Shown: piece by piece, positions 35,067-43,855 of the stretch
Layout: each line of letters starts with the position of its first letter
How positions within the stretch are numbered: position 1 is the stretch's first letter
Origin: Microvirga arabica
Lineage (GTDB): Bacteria > Pseudomonadota > Alphaproteobacteria > Rhizobiales > Beijerinckiaceae
Reading direction: 5' to 3'
DNA: 64,000 nucleotides
NCBI RefSeq assembly: GCF_016811235.1
Contig: NZ_JAFBID010000008.1
Location: forward strand, 1 to 64,000
The notes under the pieces: generated by a model
Databases searched by the model: none
Seen by the model: only the letters and a program-made list of their open reading frames with translations
Told to the model about the DNA's origin: nothing
Made by a program: the position numbers and the translations under genes

Positions 35067-35257
35067 TCATCATGTAAGTAGCGCATCGCGCCGACGGGAA
35101 AACCGGGGGTGCTTGTCACCGGCGCGGCCCTTCGGCTGCGCAGGCCGCATCGGAGCGCCTTTCTGCACGGGCGCCGATTTGCCCTCTCGCCGGGCCGCGC
35201 TTCGACTCTATGTCCCCTGCCTTGGCTGCCTGCCATGGAGGATCGGTAAGCCCGCCC

Positions 35258-35824
35258 ATGACGTCCCCCCTGCCGTCCCCCTTGCCGCTCGATCCGGTTT
35301 TCCAGCTCGTTCTCGAGGTTCCGACCCACACCCCACACCCGGATCTGCCGCGCCGCCTGACCGCTCTCTTCCAGGAGCTCGCGATGGACGAGCCGCCCCG
35401 GCCCGTGGAGGAGATCGAAGACCAGATCTGGGCCTTGTGGAGCTCGCACGAGGACCGGATCGCCGAGGAGACCATGGCGGCGGCCGTGGAGGCCTTGGGG
35501 TCCGGCTCGCTCAAGAAGGCCCGGCCGCTGCTCGACCATCTGGTCGCCCTATATCCGGGCTGGCCCGAGGCCTGGAACAAGCGAGCGACGCTCGCCTCCA
35601 TCGAGAAGCGCGATGCGGACAGCCTGCTCGACATCGCCCAGACCCTGCGCCTCGAACCGCGCCATTTCGGCGCCGTCGCCGGGTTCGGCAACATCTGCCT
35701 GCGCCACGGCCACCTCAACGAGGCGCGCGCCGCCTTCCAGATCGCGCTCGGGATCAATCCGCACATGGAGGACCTGCGCGACATGCTGGAGAACCTGTCG
35801 CCGCACCACCTGATGCTGCATTAG
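35258..35824 (+). CDS. Tetratricopeptide-repeat protein
   Basis: This 188-residue cytoplasmic protein has no signal peptide. It has an acidic middle section and two to three TPR-like helix pairs in the second half: ALGSGSLKKARPLLDHLVAL, WPEAWNKRATLASIEKRDAD, HFGAVAGFGNICLRHGHLNE and ARAAFQIALGINPHMEDLRD. It resembles the small TPR proteins of alphaproteobacteria with unknown partners. The ATG at 35258 is preferred over one at 35210, since GGAGGA lies between them. It is followed 60 bp later by the ion-channel gene. Confidence 0.72.
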   Translation: MTSPLPSPLPLDPVFQLVLEVPTHTPHPDLPRRLTALFQELAMDEPPRPVEEIEDQIWALWSSHEDRIAEETMAAAVEALGSGSLKKARPLLDHLVALYPGWPEAWNKRATLASIEKRDADSLLDIAQTLRLEPRHFGAVAGFGNICLRHGHLNEARAAFQIALGINPHMEDLRDMLENLSPHHLMLH

Positions 35825-35884
35825 AGCCTCGGACCCGTCCGTCATTGGGCGTGGTTGTCTCCGGAAGCGTTCAGGAGACCTTCG

Positions 35885-36700
35885 ATGGCAGACGATCCTC
35901 AACATCAAGCACCGGCACCGAGCGAGGACGAGCGCTGGAACGCCCTGGCCGAACTCGACGAATGGCTGCGGACCCCGATGCTGGTGCTCAGCTTTCTGTG
36001 GCTCCTGCTGGTGGTGGTCGAGCTGATCTGGGGGACCTCCGACGCGCTGGAGACCTTCGGCACCGCGATCTGGATCGCCTTCATCGTCGAGTTCGTCGTT
36101 CGCTTCGCGCTCGCGCCTGAAAAGACCGCCTTCCTCAGCCGGAACTGGCTCACGATCATCGCCCTGGCCGTTCCCGCCTTCCGGCTCTTTCGCGCCTTCC
36201 GCGTCCTGCGGGCGGCGCGCGCCGCCCGCAGCCTTCGGCTGGTGCGCATCGTCGGCACCGCCAACAGGGGCATGAACGCCCTGCGGGCGAGCCTGAGCCG
36301 GCGCGGGCTGGGCTACGTCACGGGCCTCACCGTGCTGGTCGCGCTCCTGGGCGCCGGCGGAATGCTTGCCTTCGAGCCGGCATCGCAGGTGGAGGGCGGG
36401 TTCGAGAGCTATCCCGATGCCCTATGGTGGACCGGGATGCTGCTCGCCACCATGGGGTCGGAGTTCTGGCCGAAGACCCCGGAGGGGCGCATCCTGTGCT
36501 TCCTGCTCGCTCTCTACGGCTTTGCCGTGTTCGGCTACATCACGGCGAGCTTCGCGTCCTTCTTCGTCGGGCGCGATGCAGCGTCGGATCAGGGCGAGGT
36601 GGCGGGCGCGAAGGAGATCGCCGCGCTGCGGGGCGAGATTGCGGCCCTGCGCCGGGACCTGCGGCCGGAACGGGAGGTCTCCGGCGCCCCGCAGCCATGA
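35885..36700 (+). CDS. Voltage-gated-type ion channel, atypical filter
   Basis: This 271-residue six-helix channel subunit has S1-S3 at about 28-110 and an S4-like segment with Arg every third residue (RLFRAFRVLRAARAARSLRL, 100-119). S5 spans about 142-163, followed by a pore loop and S6 (about 202-228), and the C-terminal helix (about 235-262) is likely a coiled-coil tetramerisation segment. The pore loop reads LLATMGSEFWPKTPEG, lacking the TVGYGD potassium filter, so ion selectivity cannot be assumed. The ATG at 35885 has AGGAG ahead. Confidence 0.8.
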   Translation: MADDPQHQAPAPSEDERWNALAELDEWLRTPMLVLSFLWLLLVVVELIWGTSDALETFGTAIWIAFIVEFVVRFALAPEKTAFLSRNWLTIIALAVPAFRLFRAFRVLRAARAARSLRLVRIVGTANRGMNALRASLSRRGLGYVTGLTVLVALLGAGGMLAFEPASQVEGGFESYPDALWWTGMLLATMGSEFWPKTPEGRILCFLLALYGFAVFGYITASFASFFVGRDAASDQGEVAGAKEIAALRGEIAALRRDLRPEREVSGAPQP

Positions 36701-37717
36701 TCAGGACCGGCGCCGCGAAGGCGGCCTGCCCTCCTCGGGGCGTGAGCGGTCGGACCCGCCCTCGACCACCACCTCGTTGAGGTGGCGGGGCGCGGGCGGT
36801 GCGTCTCCCGCCGGCCAGCCCTCCCGCTGGCGGCGACGGTCGCCGTCCGCCTCCTCGGTCTGGTCGTGCAGGAGAACCACGCTGGTGGAGAAGGGCAGAT
36901 CGATCTCGGCCTCGGTGAGGGCCTTCTTCATCGCCCGGACCACGCGGCCCTGGGTGCGCACTACCTCGGAGCGCTTGGAATGGGTCCACCACCGGACGCG
37001 GATATTGATGGACGAGCTGGCGATCTCCCAGGCGAAGGCCTCCGGCGCCGGGTCCTCCGCCACGCCCTCGACGTTGCGGATCGCCGCGAGGATGACGTCG
37101 CAGGCGTGGTCGATGTCGTCGCTGTACCCGATGCCCACATCGTACTGGCTGCGGCGCAGCGGGAAGGCGGTGTTGACCGTCACCGCATCCGTATAGACGG
37201 CGCTGTTCGGAATGATCACCCGGCGCCCGTCATAGGTTTTGATCAGGGTCGCCCGCGCTTCGATGTGCTCAACCGTGCCCTCGTGCTTGCCGACGACGAT
37301 CTGGTCGCCTTGCCGGAACGGCTGGCGCAGGAGGATGAGCAGGCCGGCGAGCCAGTTCTGCAGGATGTCCTTGAAGGCGAAGCCGATAGCAATCGACCCG
37401 ATGCCGAGGGTCGAGAGAAGATTCGCCGGGCTGATCGACGGAAAAATGATGGTGGCCACCACCAGGAAGCCGAGCCCGATGACAGCCCAGCGCGCGGCAC
37501 CGGCCAGCATGGTGGCGAGGTCAGGCCGGCTCCGCCGCTTGAACACCCGCAATACGGCCCGGCGCGCGATGCCGGCGGCCACCAGGAAGACCCCGGAGAC
37601 GACAAGGGCGATGCCGAGGTTGGGCAGGATCCACCAAAAGCCCTCGATGTAGCCTTCAATGCGCTCCAGGGTGATTCTGGTATCGGGCTGCAAACGGACC
37701 TCCGCGGCGGTGGGCAA
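36701..37717 (-). CDS. MscS-family mechanosensitive channel
   Basis: This small-conductance mechanosensitive channel has 338 residues, with three transmembrane segments (about 30-55, 75-95, 100-125). TM3 and the beta domain are marked by LLSTLGIGSIAIGFAFKDIL, LLILLRQPFRQGDQI, GTVEHIEARATLIKTYDGR and VIIPNSAVYTDAV. The C-terminal alpha/beta cage is followed by a charged tail rich in Arg, Glu and Pro. It opens under membrane tension to release solutes on osmotic downshift. The start is uncertain: TTG at 37717 is used for lack of an ATG or GTG before TM1. It ends directly against the ion-channel gene, tail to tail. Confidence 0.88.
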   Translation of the reverse strand: MPTAAEVRLQPDTRITLERIEGYIEGFWWILPNLGIALVVSGVFLVAAGIARRAVLRVFKRRSRPDLATMLAGAARWAVIGLGFLVVATIIFPSISPANLLSTLGIGSIAIGFAFKDILQNWLAGLLILLRQPFRQGDQIVVGKHEGTVEHIEARATLIKTYDGRRVIIPNSAVYTDAVTVNTAFPLRRSQYDVGIGYSDDIDHACDVILAAIRNVEGVAEDPAPEAFAWEIASSSINIRVRWWTHSKRSEVVRTQGRVVRAMKKALTEAEIDLPFSTSVVLLHDQTEEADGDRRRQREGWPAGDAPPAPRHLNEVVVEGGSDRSRPEEGRPPSRRRS

Positions 37718-37874
37718 TCGGGTCGAACGTGACAGCCGCGCAATCGGTTCCTGGCCGCGTCACCGGCCGGTCGATGCGCCGCACGGGCGGGGATCCGGTT
37801 CCATCGTCCCGGGGCATGCCAGCCCCCCGTTTCCGGCATTTGCAACCCTCCCTGTAGCCGAGCTATGCAACATC

Positions 37875-38777
37875 ATGGCCTTGCGCGACCTCTTTCTGAT
37901 GTTCCTCGTCTGCTTCCTGTGGGCGGCCCATACCATCGTCAGCAAGATCGTCGTCTCAGACATGGAAATCCCGCCCCTGTTCTATGCGGCCGTGCGCTTC
38001 GGCATCGTGGCGGTGCTCGCCCTGCCCTGGCTCCTGCCGGCCCCGCGGCCGCGATGGCGCATCCTCCTGGTCGGGTTCCTAATGGGCGGCGGCGGCTTCG
38101 CGCTGTTCTTCCTCGGCATCAAGACCGCGAGCCCGTCCAGCGCCGCGGTGGTCAGCCAGCTCGGCATCCCGATCACGGCGCTTCTCTCCCTTCTGATGTT
38201 GGGCGAGCGGATTGATGCCAAGCGGGCCCTCGGCATCGTGCTCACCTTCGCCGGCGGCGTGCTCGTGATGTGGGACCCGAACGGCGGCTTTCCGCTTTCC
38301 GCGGGCCTGCTCCTGGTTCTGGCCTCCACGGCCGTGGGGTCGCTCGCCGCCGTAATGATGAAGCAGATCGAGGGCGTGAAGCCGCTGCAGTTTCAGGCTT
38401 GGATCGGGCTGTCCTCGGTGATGCCCATGATCCTCCTGACAACGACGCTCGAGACCGGTCAGGCGGACAAGGCGCTCGCAGCCGGCTGGAGCTTCGTGGC
38501 AGCGCTCTTGTTTTCCGCCCTCATCGTGTCGCTGATCGCTCACACGATCTATTACGGCCTGATCAGGAGATATCCCGCCAACATGATCGCCCCTCTGCTG
38601 ATCATGAACCCGCTGCTGACGGTGACGCTGGGCATTCTCGTGACGGGCGACCGCTTCGACGCACGCATGGCGGTTGGGACGGGGCTGGCGCTTTGCGGCG
38701 TCATGGTCATCGCGCTCCGGCGCAACCACGTCATGCCGCTGACCTCGGTGCTGAGGAGCCGCTTTCGATCATCTTAA
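37875..38777 (+). CDS. EamA/DMT-family transporter
   Basis: This drug/metabolite transporter of 300 residues has ten predicted transmembrane helices in two EamA repeats: residues about 5-135 (FLMFLVCFLWAAHTIVSKIV, SPSSAAVVSQLGIPITALLS) and about 150-285 (ASTAVGSLAAVMMKQIEGVK, RYPANMIAPLLIMNPLLTVT, MAVGTGLALCGVMVIALRR). The family exports amino acids, nucleosides or drugs, so the substrate cannot be read from sequence. The ATG at 37875 places the first helix directly after MALRD. Confidence 0.87.
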   Translation: MALRDLFLMFLVCFLWAAHTIVSKIVVSDMEIPPLFYAAVRFGIVAVLALPWLLPAPRPRWRILLVGFLMGGGGFALFFLGIKTASPSSAAVVSQLGIPITALLSLLMLGERIDAKRALGIVLTFAGGVLVMWDPNGGFPLSAGLLLVLASTAVGSLAAVMMKQIEGVKPLQFQAWIGLSSVMPMILLTTTLETGQADKALAAGWSFVAALLFSALIVSLIAHTIYYGLIRRYPANMIAPLLIMNPLLTVTLGILVTGDRFDARMAVGTGLALCGVMVIALRRNHVMPLTSVLRSRFRSS

Positions 38778-38787
38778 CGAGCGGCCC

Positions 38788-39414
38788 TCAGATGGCCGTC
38801 GAGCGTGCCGTGGGCCTCGCCTTGCTCGTGCGCATCTGCACGCCGTCCAGGTAGGGATCGACAACACCTGCGGCGCGGAAGGCCCGGATGGTTTCATCCA
38901 GATAGGCCCGGTTGGTGCCCGCCGGTCCGGCACGGGCGGCAATGATGGCGGCTGCTTGTGCCTCATCGGGTTCGGGGCGATAGAACGGTCCGTTCCGGTT
39001 CGCGTCGAAGGTCAGGATTGTGCGGCTGCCGTCCGGAAGCGAAGCCTGCCTCCAGATCGGCTCGTAGCAGGGAAAGCGCATTTCCTGCCGCCAGACGGCG
39101 CTCAGACCCTCGCGCAGATCCTTGGCGGCGATCCGATAGGCCAGCCCGTCGCAACCCTCTCCCGGCTCCAGCCCGAGCACCAGGCCGGGCGCTTGTTCCG
39201 TGCCGCGGTTGAAGGGATCGTGGAGGCAGAACGAGCGCCGAAAACCGGGCAGGGTCGCCTTGGCACGATCCTGATAGGCGAAAGGAGGATCAGCCGCGAG
39301 AACCCCGTAGACGAACAGCCAGACGTCGCCCTCACGGTCGGGCCGCAAGTTCAAAGCCGCATCGATGGAAGCTTGCAGAGCCGCTTCATCGCGGGCCTGA
39401 CCTGAGGATGTCAT
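38788..39414 (-). CDS. ChaC-type gamma-glutamylcyclotransferase
   Basis: This 208-residue glutathione-specific gamma-glutamylcyclotransferase splits glutathione into 5-oxoproline and Cys-Gly. The substrate-binding loop is VWLFVYGVLA (family YGSLxW pattern, here weaker), followed by GFRRSFCLHD and GTEQAPGLVLGLEPG. The catalytic Glu is expected in RQEMRFPCYEP. The C-terminal Tyr-containing NRAYLDETIRAFRAAGVVD is also family-typical. It is convergent with the DMT transporter and divergent from mmcB; the ATG at 39414 was chosen because the frame beyond it only shadows mmcB. Confidence 0.8.
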   Translation of the reverse strand: MTSSGQARDEAALQASIDAALNLRPDREGDVWLFVYGVLAADPPFAYQDRAKATLPGFRRSFCLHDPFNRGTEQAPGLVLGLEPGEGCDGLAYRIAAKDLREGLSAVWRQEMRFPCYEPIWRQASLPDGSRTILTFDANRNGPFYRPEPDEAQAAAIIAARAGPAGTNRAYLDETIRAFRAAGVVDPYLDGVQMRTSKARPTARSTAI

Positions 39415-39609
39415 GAGGAACCTGGAAAAACACCTGTGGGGGATTGCGCATCGGATCGGCCAACGCGTGGCGGCTTCAGCCGAGGGTCTGGAAACGCAAC
39501 CTTGTCTCCACCGTTCCAGTGCCCCGTTCACGTTTGCGAGGGCAGGGAGCAGCGGCAAACGCGACAACGGAGCCGTTGCGGGACGCCAACGAGCGGCTAC
39601 CCTGGATCC

Positions 39610-40107
39610 ATGTCCGATTCGCCTGCAGCCCTTTCCCGCCCCATCATCCTGCCCGTCGACGGGCGCCAGTCGCCGGTGGCGGCCGGCGTTCAGCGCGGCG
39701 TGCGTCGCCTGTTCTCGCAGCTTGGTCACGTGACCCTGCCTGAGTTCACCCTTGCCAACGGCCGGCGCGCCGATCTCATCGCGCTCGCGCCCGACGGGGC
39801 GCTCACCATCGTCGAGATCAAGTCGAGCGTGGCGGATTTCCGGGCCGACCGGAAATGGCCCGACTACGAGGATTTCTGCGACCGGTTCTATTTTGCCGTG
39901 CCGGAAACCGTGCCGTTCGATATCCTGCCGGAAGATCGCGGCCTGATCATCGCCGACAGCTTCGGCGCGGCGATCCTGCGCGAGGCGTCCCATCACCCGC
40001 TGGCGGGCGCGCGCCGCAAGGCCGTGACCCTGCGCTTCGCGCATGCGGCCGCATCCCTGCTGCATGCGCTGGCCGATCCTGACAGGGTCGCGGACGGACG
40101 ATTGTAA
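39610..40107 (+). CDS. mmcB: MmcB-family DNA repair protein
   Basis: This 165-residue nuclease-like protein matches Caulobacter MmcB, which protects against mitomycin C crosslinks. Core features of the PD-(D/E)XK-like fold are LANGRRADLIAL, DGALTIVEIKSSVADF (E-x-K) and DRFYFAVPETVPFDILPED, then GLIIADSFGAAIL. The ATG at 39610 is the family start. The gene stands alone, divergent from chaC, and is followed by a palindromic repeat. Confidence 0.87.
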   Translation: MSDSPAALSRPIILPVDGRQSPVAAGVQRGVRRLFSQLGHVTLPEFTLANGRRADLIALAPDGALTIVEIKSSVADFRADRKWPDYEDFCDRFYFAVPETVPFDILPEDRGLIIADSFGAAILREASHHPLAGARRKAVTLRFAHAAASLLHALADPDRVADGRL

Positions 40108-40116
40108 CGCGACCTT

Positions 40117-40260
40117 GTCATTCCGGGGCGAGCGAAGCGAGAGCCCGGAATCCATGAACGCTAACGGAGCAGCGTAAGGTAGAGCGGCACCCGATGCGCT
40201 TGGTCGATAGAGGTCGTGTTTATGGATTCCGGGCTCCGCCTTTGGCGGCCCCGGAATGAC
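40117..40260. repeat. GTCATTCCGGGGC-family inverted repeat, copy 1
   Basis: GTCATTCCGGGGCG at the left and CGGCCCCGGAATGAC at the right, with inner arms GAGCCCGGAATCCAT and ATGGATTCCGGGCTC, form a long hairpin of about 144 bp. Related copies lie at 46514-46647 and 52133-52269. Confidence 0.85.
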
Positions 40261-40271
40261 AGGCAGGGGAG

Positions 40272-40829
40272 TTACCGAGGCGCGCGTTTGGCGAGGATGC
40301 GCTGCAGGGTCCGGCGGTGCATGTTGAGGCGCCGCGCCGTCTCCGACACGTTGCGGCCGCAGAGCTCGTAGACCCGCTGGATATGCTCCCAGCGCACCCG
40401 GTCGGCCGACATGGGGTTTTCCGGCGGAAGCGCCCGTTCGCCCGGCTGGGCCATGAGGGCGGCATGAATCTCGTCCGCATCGGCAGGCTTCGCGAGATAG
40501 TCGAAAGCCCCCATCTTCACGGCCGTCACGGCCGTGGCGATGTTGCCGTAGCCGGTGAGGACGACGCCGCGGGCATCCGGGCGGCGGTGCTTCAGGCGCT
40601 CGATCACGTCGAGACCATTGCCGTCGCCGAGGCGCATGTCGATCACCGCAAAGGCCGGCGGTTCGTTTTCAACGGCCGCAATGCCGTCCGCCACGCTCTC
40701 GGCCACGCGAACTTGGTAGCCGCGGCCTTCCATGGCGCGGGCCAGACGGGTCGAGAACGGCCGGTCGTCGTCGACGATCAAGAGACTCTTGTCGGCGCGA
40801 TCTTCGAATGCGGCAGGCGCATCGGCCAT
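40272..40829 (-). CDS. regA: Redox response regulator RegA/ActR/PrrA
   Basis: This 185-residue regulator of the RegB/RegA system controls energy, carbon and nitrogen metabolism genes according to redox state. The receiver domain (about 12-125) has DDD near LLIVDDDRPFS, phospho-Asp in FAVIDMRLGDGNG, VVLTGYG and LAKPAD. The C-terminal Fis-type helix-turn-helix is RVYELCGRNVSETARRLNMH plus RRTLQRILAK, nearly invariant in RegA homologues. The ATG at 40829 has AAGGAG at the right distance; an ATG at 40847 does not. The kinase gene lies 81 bp upstream. Confidence 0.92.
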   Translation of the reverse strand: MADAPAAFEDRADKSLLIVDDDRPFSTRLARAMEGRGYQVRVAESVADGIAAVENEPPAFAVIDMRLGDGNGLDVIERLKHRRPDARGVVLTGYGNIATAVTAVKMGAFDYLAKPADADEIHAALMAQPGERALPPENPMSADRVRWEHIQRVYELCGRNVSETARRLNMHRRTLQRILAKRAPR

Positions 40830-40910
40830 CAGACTATCTCCTTGCATCCTAAGGACATTCCTTCATGAGGCGAGCCCGATCAGCTCCTTTCTCATATGGG
40901 AATTCATCCC

Positions 40911-42269
40911 CTAATCTTTGAGAGGCTCCAGCGAACCTCCCTGCGGCGAAATTGCCGCACTTCGTTCAAACGCCTGACGCGGCCAAACGATCCGCGCGAT
41001 GGCGCCCGAGGCCGGCGGGGCGGCATTCGTCAGGGTCAGTTCGGCCCCCGATCGCTCGACCAGGGTCTTGGCGATGAACAGGCCCAAGCCAAGCCCTCCG
41101 CCCTCCTCGCTGTCCTCCGTCCGCTCGGCGGCGCTGCGCGTGGTGACATAGGGCTCGCCGACCCTGAGCAGGATATCGGGCGCGTAACCGGGGCCGTCAT
41201 CCCGGATCTCGATGAAAACCTCGTGAGGAGACCAGCAGGCCTCGATCGTCACTTGGCTCTCGGCAAAGTCCGTGGCGTTGTCGAGGATGTTGGACAGTCC
41301 GTAGACCACCCCCGGATTGCGGCGGCACAGGGGTTCGGGTCCGTCGCCCTTCGTGATCACCTTCACGTCGAAGCCGACCGCCCGCTGCGGCTCAACAATG
41401 TCCTCCACCAGATGGCTCAGCGATACCGTCTCCAGGAACTCTCCCCCGTCGTCCTCGTCCATGGAGGTGAGCTTCGTCAGGATGGTGCGGCAGCGCTCCA
41501 CCTGCTCCTGCAGGAGGCGCAGGTCCTCGCCCACGGGGCCGTCCTTAGGCATGGCATGGCTCAGCTCCTTGGTGACCAGCGCGATGGTGGCCAGCGGCGT
41601 TCCGAGCTCATGGGCCGCCGCCGCCGCCAAGCCGTCGAGCTGGGACAGGTGCTGCTCGCGGGCGAGCACCAGCTCGGTGGCGGCAAGCGCCTGGGCGAGC
41701 TGGCGGGCTTCTTCAGCCACGCGCCAGGCATAGATGCCGGTAAAGGCCGTGCCGAGCAGGATCGCGGTCCAGATCCCGCTCACATAAAGGAACGGCAGGG
41801 AGAAGGCCTGCCCCGGAAACCAGGGCAAGGGCCGGTGGGCGAGCACGAGAAAGGTCGCGCAGCCCACGGCCAGCAGCCCGAGCCCCAGGGTCCGCTCCGG
41901 CGTGAGCGCCGTGGCCGAGATGAGCACGGGCGCCAGAAACAGCATGGCGAAGGGGTTTTCCAGCCCGCCGGTCAGATAGAGGAGGCCGGCGAGCTGCAGG
42001 ATGTCGAAGGCGAGCAGCGCCGTGGCCACGTTGTCGCTGAGCCGGTGGCTGGCCGGATACTGGATGCGCAGCAGCAGGTTGACCCAGACCGAGGCGACGA
42101 TCACCAGAAGGCACAGGGCGAAGGGCAGGGGGAATCCGAGGCCGAAGCGGACCCCGATGACGGCTGCGGCCTGACCGGCGATGGCCAGCCAGCGCAGGCG
42201 GACGAGAGTGTCCAGGCGCAGGTGCCGGGCGTGGTGCGTCAGGGTCTTCGGCTCGATTCGGGACATCAT
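40911..42269 (-). CDS. regB: Redox sensor histidine kinase RegB/ActS/PrrB
   Basis: This 452-residue kinase has six transmembrane helices (about 30-185) carrying the conserved quinone-binding block GGLENPFAMLFLAPVLISA, the H-box LAAAAAHELGTPLATIALV, and the redox Cys in VERCRTILTKL. The N- and G-boxes are GLSNILDNATDFA, DDGPGYAPD and GGGLGLGLFIAKTLVERSG. The Cys and the quinone site are the features by which RegB senses respiratory redox state. The start is ATG at 42269 or 42266; the MSRIEPKTLTHHARHLRLDT leader is family-like. Confidence 0.92.
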   Translation of the reverse strand: MMSRIEPKTLTHHARHLRLDTLVRLRWLAIAGQAAAVIGVRFGLGFPLPFALCLLVIVASVWVNLLLRIQYPASHRLSDNVATALLAFDILQLAGLLYLTGGLENPFAMLFLAPVLISATALTPERTLGLGLLAVGCATFLVLAHRPLPWFPGQAFSLPFLYVSGIWTAILLGTAFTGIYAWRVAEEARQLAQALAATELVLAREQHLSQLDGLAAAAAHELGTPLATIALVTKELSHAMPKDGPVGEDLRLLQEQVERCRTILTKLTSMDEDDGGEFLETVSLSHLVEDIVEPQRAVGFDVKVITKGDGPEPLCRRNPGVVYGLSNILDNATDFAESQVTIEACWSPHEVFIEIRDDGPGYAPDILLRVGEPYVTTRSAAERTEDSEEGGGLGLGLFIAKTLVERSGAELTLTNAAPPASGAIARIVWPRQAFERSAAISPQGGSLEPLKD

Positions 42270-42516
42270 CGAACAGAATAGGGCCGGCCCCCTGTTCGCC
42301 AAGCAGGAGGTCTCAGCCTATTTTCCTACCCACGACTTGGGCTCCGACCGGCAAGCCTCAGGCAATGCATCGAAACCAAAGTATGGTGCCCGTTTTCGCA
42401 GTGGACAGACAAGGTTGTTGCAATAGGCTGAAGGAACTTTAATCTTAATATTACGGTTGAGGATAAAGCCTACTGCATTGTGCAAGAACCAGGCGCCCGG
42501 CCTTTGGGGACACTCT

Positions 42517-43779
42517 ATGAACTTTTCTTATGTTTGGTACGATACCGCGCATTGGCTCTTAAGCCCCGCCCGCGCGGCCTCCGATTTGACGAAGCATTTT
42601 TTCGATAATCCCGGCAATCCGCTCACCAACACCCCTTACGGCCGCACCGTTTCCGCCGCCTGCGAGTTGTTCGAACGCACCACCCGCCGCTACGGCAAGC
42701 CCGCCTTCGACCTGCCTACCACCGTGATCGACGGTGCCGAGGTGGCGGTCATGGAGCGGATCGTGTGGGAGCGCCCGTTCTGCCGAATCATCTCCTTCGA
42801 GCGGGATCATCCCGTGGCCAAAAGCCAGCCGAAGCTGCTGATCGTGGCGCCCATGTCAGGCCACTACGCCACGCTCCTGCGCGGCACGGTGGAGACCTTC
42901 CTGCCCACCCATCAGGTGATGATCACCGACTGGACCGATGCCCGTATGGTGCCCCTGGCCGAGGGACGCTTCGATCTCGACGACTACATCGACTACGTCA
43001 AAGACCTGTGCCGCGCGTTCGGCCCCGACCTGCACCTGATGGCCGTGTGCCAGCCGGCAGTTCCGGTCATCGCGGCCGTCGCCCGCCTCGAGGCCGAGAA
43101 CGACCCGTGCATTCCGCGCTCCATGACCCTCATGGGCGGCCCCATCGACACCCGCCGCTCCCCCACGGCCGTGAACCGGCTGGCCGAGGAGCGCGGCATT
43201 GAGTGGTTCGAGCGCCACTGCATCACCAAGGTGCCGCCGTCCCATCCGGGCTTCTGGCGCGATGTCTATCCGGGCTTCCAGCAGCTCTCCGGCTTCATGG
43301 CCATGAACATCGACCGGCACCTGACCGCCCATTACGACATGTTCAACCACCTGGTGGAGGGCGACGGCGATTCAGCCGAGAAGCACCGGGAGTTCTACGA
43401 CGAGTATCTCGCCGTCATGGACCTGACCGCCGAGTTCTACCTCCAGACGGTCGAGAAGGTGTTCGTGAACCACGAACTGCCCAAGGGCGAGATGATGCAC
43501 CGGGACCAGCCGGTGGACCTCATGGCCATCCGGCGCTGCGCCATCATGGCGGTCGAAGGCGAGCGGGACGACATTTCGGGCGTGGGCCAGACCCTCGCTG
43601 CCCTCGAGCTGACCCCCAACCTGTCCTCCGACAAGAAGCTCTATCATCTGCAGGCCAAGGTCGGTCACTATGGCGTCTTCAACGGTTCTCGGTTCCGGTC
43701 TCAGATCGCTCCTCGAATCGCTGAATTCATTGAGACTCACGATCGAGAACCAGCCCGGAAGAAGGCGTCAAGAGCCTGA
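42517..43779 (+). CDS. phaZ: Intracellular polyhydroxyalkanoate depolymerase
   Basis: This 420-residue intracellular PHB depolymerase mobilises storage polyester granules. The family N-terminus MNFSYVWYDTAHWLLSPAR, the oxyanion-side LLIVAPMSGHYATLLRGTVE, and the Cys nucleophile in LMAVCQPAVPV (about 178, Cys as in PhaZ1 of Ralstonia rather than Ser) are present. The later KVGHYGVFNGSRFR provides the catalytic His. Full length is typical. The ATG at 42517 fits the conserved start. A GGAAC...CGGTT sequence upstream only partly resembles an EcfG promoter. Confidence 0.93.
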   Translation: MNFSYVWYDTAHWLLSPARAASDLTKHFFDNPGNPLTNTPYGRTVSAACELFERTTRRYGKPAFDLPTTVIDGAEVAVMERIVWERPFCRIISFERDHPVAKSQPKLLIVAPMSGHYATLLRGTVETFLPTHQVMITDWTDARMVPLAEGRFDLDDYIDYVKDLCRAFGPDLHLMAVCQPAVPVIAAVARLEAENDPCIPRSMTLMGGPIDTRRSPTAVNRLAEERGIEWFERHCITKVPPSHPGFWRDVYPGFQQLSGFMAMNIDRHLTAHYDMFNHLVEGDGDSAEKHREFYDEYLAVMDLTAEFYLQTVEKVFVNHELPKGEMMHRDQPVDLMAIRRCAIMAVEGERDDISGVGQTLAALELTPNLSSDKKLYHLQAKVGHYGVFNGSRFRSQIAPRIAEFIETHDREPARKKASRA

Positions 43780-43855
43780 GCCTGTTCCTGATACGTTCTT
43801 AGGAGCGGCAAACGGCTGCGCTGACAGAATCAGCGTGACAGGGCAGATTGCGGAC

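Noticed and set aside
38788..40155. 455-codon minus-strand frame extending chaC across mmcB
   Set aside because: The upstream 247 codons are antisense to mmcB and carry no similarity; chaC starts at 39414.
42433..42458. EcfG-like promoter in front of phaZ (GGAAC-N16-CGGTT)
   Set aside because: The -10 part has an extra G relative to CGTT; too weak to list as a feature.
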